A model generated the notes under the pieces. The model did not search any database and was not told where the DNA came from. It saw only the letters and a list, made by a program, of their open reading frames with translations. DNA of 64,000 nucleotides. Source: JAYSYM01 sp964543475 (GTDB taxonomy: Bacteria > Bdellovibrionota > Bdellovibrionia > Bdellovibrionales > JAMPXM01). A program made the translations under genes and the position numbers. Below are positions 60,230 to 64,000 of the stretch, piece by piece. The stretch lies in NCBI GenBank assembly GCA_964543475.1, contig CAZIYJ010000001.1, positions 434,001 to 498,000 on the forward strand. The letters are read 5' to 3'. The stretch's first letter is position 1. Each line of letters opens with the position of its first letter.

Positions 60230-61317
60230 AAGGTGCCATCTTCCTTTTTGGCCCGCGCCGCGGCAAAGCCATTGGTCACCATCGTCCATCCGCAGAGCTT
60301 AAATAAAATGCGAGCGCCAACGTTGCCATCCCACTCTGAACTTGCTGTTGATGAGTCGCCACCTTGAGGTTGAGAAACTTCGCAAAGATCAAAGCCAATG
60401 ATTTGTTTGCCGCTCTCGTGGAGACTTGCAAAAAGCGTTAATGCTTGATCGAAGCTAAGGCCACCAGGAACCGGCGTTCCTGTGTTAGGGCAAAGATCAG
60501 GATTCAAGCCATCGATATCGAAAGAGATATAAACTTTTTTCGGTAAGTGAGAGATCACTTCATCGCAAACCGCTTGCCACGATTCGCCTTTGTTGAGGCG
60601 ACGTTTCACTAACGGATCAAAATAAGTTTTTACTCGAGCTTCATTCTTCTGAATGTAGGCATATTCGCCCGGAGAAAAATCGCGGATGCCAAGTTGAACT
60701 AACTTTTTTGGAGCGAAGGGTGCTTCCATAACGTTGAACATGATTGATGCGTGCGAGTGTTGATAGCCTTGGTAGGCATCTCTGAGGTCAGCATGCGCAT
60801 CGACATGAAGAATTCCGAAGTCTTTGCCATGCTTTTCACTGAGCGCTTGAATGGCTCCTAAAGGTGACGAGTGATCTCCTCCCAAAACTGCCGGAATTTT
60901 GCCGTCATCGAGAGCTTTTTTTGCTTTCGCATAAACCCAACTATTAAGTTTCTTTGAGGCTTCGTTCACCTGTTCGCGCATTTTTTTGTATTGAGGTTCA
61001 TCGCCCATGCCTTGTTCGATTGCTGACGCAATGTTGAGCGCACGAGCCTTCATGTCGTCATTGAGGATAACGAGATCTTTAGGAATCTCTTCCATGAAGT
61101 AGCCGTTTTGATAAACATCGCCAGTTTCGATGTCGAAGAGATCAACTTGATGACTTGCGGTGAAAACCGCCTCAGGGCCCCTCGATGTACCGTCACCGTA
61201 TGACGTCGTCACTTCCCACGGAACCGGAATGAGAACCAACTTCGACTCGTCACGAGTAAATGGCAGACCGAAAATTCCCGAATCAGTAGTGGCTGTACTG
61301 TTTGGATCGAAACTCAT
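60226..61317 (-). CDS. arginase/agmatinase/formiminoglutamase family protein
   Basis: This 363-residue ureohydrolase has the binuclear manganese motifs: GGDHSSPLGAIQALSE, LHVDAHADLRDAY and SFDIDGLNPDLCPNTGTPVP. The last matches agmatinase, which cuts agmatine to putrescine and urea, but arginase or formiminoglutamase activity cannot be excluded. It is longer than the usual 290-310 residues, with an N-terminal extension of about 45. It is coupled to the YkgJ-type gene downstream. Confidence 0.86.
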   Translation of the reverse strand: MSFDPNSTATTDSGIFGLPFTRDESKLVLIPVPWEVTTSYGDGTSRGPEAVFTASHQVDLFDIETGDVYQNGYFMEEIPKDLVILNDDMKARALNIASAIEQGMGDEPQYKKMREQVNEASKKLNSWVYAKAKKALDDGKIPAVLGGDHSSPLGAIQALSEKHGKDFGILHVDAHADLRDAYQGYQHSHASIMFNVMEAPFAPKKLVQLGIRDFSPGEYAYIQKNEARVKTYFDPLVKRRLNKGESWQAVCDEVISHLPKKVYISFDIDGLNPDLCPNTGTPVPGGLSFDQALTLFASLHESGKQIIGFDLCEVSQPQGGDSSTASSEWDGNVGARILFKLCGWTMVTNGFAAARAKKEDGTL

Positions 61318-61394
61318 AATTACCTCTTAGAGAAAGCTTGATACCACGACTTCACCTCGTGTTACAGTCATACCACTGAAAAAATGGAGTTTAT

Positions 61395-63050
61395 ATGTTG
61401 CAAGTTAAGTTTTTAGCGATCGTGATCTTGATGTTCTTTGGATTCTTTACTGGTGCTATTGCGCAGGCACAGGGCCAAAAGATTCAACAGCTCGGAAACG
61501 CAAGCGCCCCACAAAATGGAACGTTTTATTACAACCTCCGGGGCGAACCCCCAACCTTAAATCCAATTACCATGGGTGATGCATATGGGTTTGCAATTCG
61601 GGGCTATGTTGTTGATTCACTTCTTGGAGTGAATGTTGATACCTACGAGATGGAGCCGGGACTTGCGGAGTCTTATGAAATTTCAAAAGATGGGATGACC
61701 TTCACGTTTAAGCTTCGTGCGGGTGCGAAGTTTCATGATGGAAAACCTGTCACTACAGAAGATGTTAAATTTAGTTACGATGCAATTTTTGACCCAACTT
61801 ACAATGCGGCTTCGCTTCGCACTTACTTCGAATCAATCGATAAAGTTGAAATCGTCGACCCACTTACAATTCGATTCGTAGCGAAGAAAAAATATTTCAA
61901 GAACTTAGAAGTGATTTCTCAATTCCTTAAAATTCTTCCCAAGCACATTTACGCCGACGCAAAAAAGGGAGTGAAGCTTAACAAGGTTATGATTGGCTCA
62001 GGGCCATATAAAATTGAAAAGTACGAGCAGGGCCAGCGCATCACTTTAGTTAAGAACAAAGACTGGTGGGGGAGTGCAATTCCTGAATACAAAGGGAGAA
62101 ACAATTTTGAGAAACTTGTTTTTCGATTTGTTAAAGATGAAAACGTCGCTCTAGAAATGATGAAAAAAGGCCAGGTTGATTACGACACTATGAGTGCTGA
62201 AATTTACTCGAAGAAAGCCGTTGGCCCTGAGTGGGGAAAATCGGTTTTCAAAGTCAAAGTAGAAAACAAATCACCGAAAAGTTATGGATTCATCGGCTGG
62301 AATCTCAACAATCCAGTTTTCAAAGAAAAAGAAGTTCGAATTGCGCTCGCGCACTTAATGAATCGCCAGTTAATGATCGACAAATTTAGATACGGGATGT
62401 CAGTTTTGGCTGCAGGCCCATGGTACGTGCAAAGTGAATTTGCTGATCCATCAGTGAAGCCTTTCGCGTTCGACCCTAAAAAGGCTGGCGAACTTCTTTT
62501 GAAAGCTGGCTGGAAAGATTCTGACAAAGATGGAACTCTCGACAAAGTAATCGATGGTAAGAAAGTAGACTTCACGTTCTCTCTTTCACACGCAAACAAG
62601 GACACAGAAAAGTACTACACAATTTTCAAAGAGGACCTTCGAAAAGCCGGCATTAATATGTCTATTAAGCTTCTTGAGTGGAATGCTTTCTCAAAAATTG
62701 TTGATGACATGAACTTCGATGCTGTTGCAATGGCTTGGGGAGCGGGAAGTGTTGAGGTTGATCCAACTCAGATTTGGCACTCATCAAGTGCAGTCAAGGG
62801 CGGGTCGAATTTTGTTAGCTATAAAAATGCTGAAGTTGATAAGTTGTTAGACCAAGGTCGACAGGAGCTTGATAAGAAGAAGCGAATTGCGATCTACCGC
62901 AAGGTCTACAAACAAATCGCTGAGGATGCGCCTTATGCGTGGTTGTTTAACAACAAATTCGAACTTTACGGCCATACGTCTAACGTTCAAAAGCCGAAAG
63001 AAACATTCGTTTACGATATAGGAACTGATTTTTGGTGGTCGGCGAAGTAA
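61395..63050 (+). CDS. yejA: ABC transporter substrate-binding protein (peptide type, YejA-like)
   Basis: This 551-residue exported protein has a signal peptide (about residues 1-24) and the family 5 solute-binding layout: NLRGEPPTLNPITMGDAYGF near the start, FKLRAGAKFHDGKPVTTEDV, and GSGPYKIEKYEQGQRITLV, with SYKNAEVDKLLDQGRQELD near the end. It is directly followed by a YejB-like permease, so it belongs to a peptide or microcin-C-type importer. Uptake of peptides fits a protein-consuming bacterium. Confidence 0.9.
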   Translation: MLQVKFLAIVILMFFGFFTGAIAQAQGQKIQQLGNASAPQNGTFYYNLRGEPPTLNPITMGDAYGFAIRGYVVDSLLGVNVDTYEMEPGLAESYEISKDGMTFTFKLRAGAKFHDGKPVTTEDVKFSYDAIFDPTYNAASLRTYFESIDKVEIVDPLTIRFVAKKKYFKNLEVISQFLKILPKHIYADAKKGVKLNKVMIGSGPYKIEKYEQGQRITLVKNKDWWGSAIPEYKGRNNFEKLVFRFVKDENVALEMMKKGQVDYDTMSAEIYSKKAVGPEWGKSVFKVKVENKSPKSYGFIGWNLNNPVFKEKEVRIALAHLMNRQLMIDKFRYGMSVLAAGPWYVQSEFADPSVKPFAFDPKKAGELLLKAGWKDSDKDGTLDKVIDGKKVDFTFSLSHANKDTEKYYTIFKEDLRKAGINMSIKLLEWNAFSKIVDDMNFDAVAMAWGAGSVEVDPTQIWHSSSAVKGGSNFVSYKNAEVDKLLDQGRQELDKKKRIAIYRKVYKQIAEDAPYAWLFNNKFELYGHTSNVQKPKETFVYDIGTDFWWSAK

Positions 63051-63061
63051 ACTAGTTCTCG

Positions 63062-64000
63062 ATGGCAGTTTACTTACTCCGAAGATTATTGGTCATGATC
63101 CCGACTCTGTTCGGGATCACACTTGTTAGCTTTTTAATTATCAACCTCGCTCCGGGCGGGCCAGTTGAGCAGAGAATTCAGCAAATCCGTTTTGGCGAAA
63201 GTGGTAAGGCTGGAAACTCGGGCGTTTCTCAGGAAGTCATCGAAGCGCTTCGCAAACAATATGGTCTCGATAAACCTCTCCATATTCGCTACGGCATCTG
63301 GATTAAAAATATTTCGAAACTCGATTTTGGTGACAGCTTCACTTATGAAGAACCAGTCATCGACGTCATTAAAAGTAAGATGCCAGTTTCGCTGACGTTC
63401 GGTCTCATCTCTTTGGTTCTAACTTACATAATTTGTATTCCGCTTGGAGTACTCAAGGCAGTTCGAAATGGAACAGCATTTGATAGCGTGAGCAGTGTCA
63501 TGCTCTTTATTCTTCTTTCGATTCCGCCAGTCATGTTGGCCGTCCTATTAATCGTTTTTTTAGCGGGCGGAAGTTATTTCGACTGGTTTCCAATTGGCGG
63601 AATGACTTCAGATAATTATTCAGAACTTAGCCTATTTGGACAATTTATCGACCGTGCTCATCACATGATTCTTCCTTTAATTTGTTATATGGTGGGCAGC
63701 TTCACATTCCTTACGTTTTTAATGAAGAACTCAATGCTAGATGTAGTAAAGCTTGATTACATCCGCACAGCTGAAGCCAAGGGGCTTTCAAAAAAGATCG
63801 TTTACATGAAACATGCGTTGCGGAATGCATTGATTCCGATCGTCACGGGCCTCAGCGGAATTCTTTCAGTTTTTTTTGCCGGTTCAATTATTATCGAGAG
63901 AGTTTTTCAGCTCGATGGAATGGGACAGCTTGGTCTGACATCCATCAACGCCCGCGATTACAATGTGATCATGGGATTGATATTCATACAAAGTCTTCTC
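63062..64000 (+). CDS. yejB: ABC transporter permease, YejB-like (cut by window end)
   Basis: The reading frame starts at the ATG at 63062, 11 nt after the binding-protein stop, and runs open to the window edge (313 codons). It encodes an inner-membrane permease: MAVYLLRRLLVMIPTLFGI, then APGGPVEQRIQQIRFG and AGGSYFDWFPIGGM, the YejB-specific segment, and the cytoplasmic coupling loop DYIRTAEAKGLSKKIVYMKH (EAA motif). The transporter's other permease and ATPase should follow downstream. Confidence 0.9.
   Translation, partial: MAVYLLRRLLVMIPTLFGITLVSFLIINLAPGGPVEQRIQQIRFGESGKAGNSGVSQEVIEALRKQYGLDKPLHIRYGIWIKNISKLDFGDSFTYEEPVIDVIKSKMPVSLTFGLISLVLTYIICIPLGVLKAVRNGTAFDSVSSVMLFILLSIPPVMLAVLLIVFLAGGSYFDWFPIGGMTSDNYSELSLFGQFIDRAHHMILPLICYMVGSFTFLTFLMKNSMLDVVKLDYIRTAEAKGLSKKIVYMKHALRNALIPIVTGLSGILSVFFAGSIIIERVFQLDGMGQLGLTSINARDYNVIMGLIFIQSLL

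Noticed and set aside
1..64000. search by eye for tRNA genes, rRNA, prophage or insertion sequences
   Set aside because: No tRNA-like cloverleaf with TTCGA loop at gene borders, no transposase or phage structural gene, and no flanking inverted repeats were noticed; a tRNAscan run would be decisive.

Overview
The window looks like chromosome from a Gram-negative, probably predatory or predator-related bacterium of the Bdellovibrionota (Bdellovibrio-like). This is inferred, not proven. The reasons are the many secreted proteins, lipoproteins and proteases of unknown family, a heptose epimerase for LPS, outer-membrane barrels, MotA/MotB-like stator proteins, and tightly packed genes with 1-4 nt overlaps. 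No rRNA, tRNA, CRISPR array, prophage or insertion sequence was seen. The only structured RNA recognised is RNase P RNA.

Layout. 1-2340: minus-strand secreted genes (ApbE-like, CxxCH haem-binding). 2514-3671: subtilisin-like protease. 3668-14212: an eight-gene minus-strand operon, the most interesting part of the window. In transcription order it encodes a coiled-coil membrane protein with an OmpA-like tail, a 1315-residue FN3/FG-GAP lipoprotein, a PEGA/TPR lipoprotein, a MotA-like and a MotB-like stator pair, a membrane protein resembling FliF (periplasmic part) joined to FliG (cytoplasmic part), and two predicted outer-membrane barrels. A lone CheY-like regulator lies on the other strand nearby (14925). 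15403-20968: LVIVD-repeat protein, His-rich secreted protein, M23 peptidase, a 35-residue membrane protein, rnpB, an array of five GATATC palindromes, a small secreted protein and a trypsin-like lipoprotein. 21146-22632: a DUF1285-like/TPMT-family methyltransferase fusion and a small partner.

22676-28459: a leucine-degradation operon with a hotdog protein, methylcrotonyl-CoA carboxylase beta, methylglutaconyl-CoA hydratase, a split carboxylase alpha (biotin carboxylase plus separate biotin carrier) and HMG-CoA lyase. 31219-35947: a pantothenate/early CoA operon (ketopantoate-reductase-like, panB, panC, coaBC, coaX, panD). 36046-39091: unknown membrane protein, HAD 5'-nucleotidase, thioredoxin-rhodanese fusion. 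39121-43878: Pif1-like helicase, 4-hydroxyphenylpyruvate dioxygenase, homogentisate dioxygenase, RibD. 46197-47897: a long aromatic amino acid hydroxylase, which with the two dioxygenases gives most of a phenylalanine/tyrosine degradation route. Then hldD, an esterase, a SelO-like protein, several secreted proteins (one with a GGDEF-like domain), an ATP-grasp-like protein coupled to a peroxiredoxin, exonuclease III, FxsA, an SH3-like protein, a zinc-less DksA-like protein, a YkgJ-type protein with an agmatinase-family protein, and the start of a yejAB-type peptide ABC transporter that runs off the end.

Leucine and Phe/Tyr catabolism, a peptide importer, several proteases and de novo pantothenate synthesis fit a protein-consuming lifestyle. 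Gene ends are unusually tight: six of ten tail-to-tail pairs overlap by exactly four bases at their stop codons.
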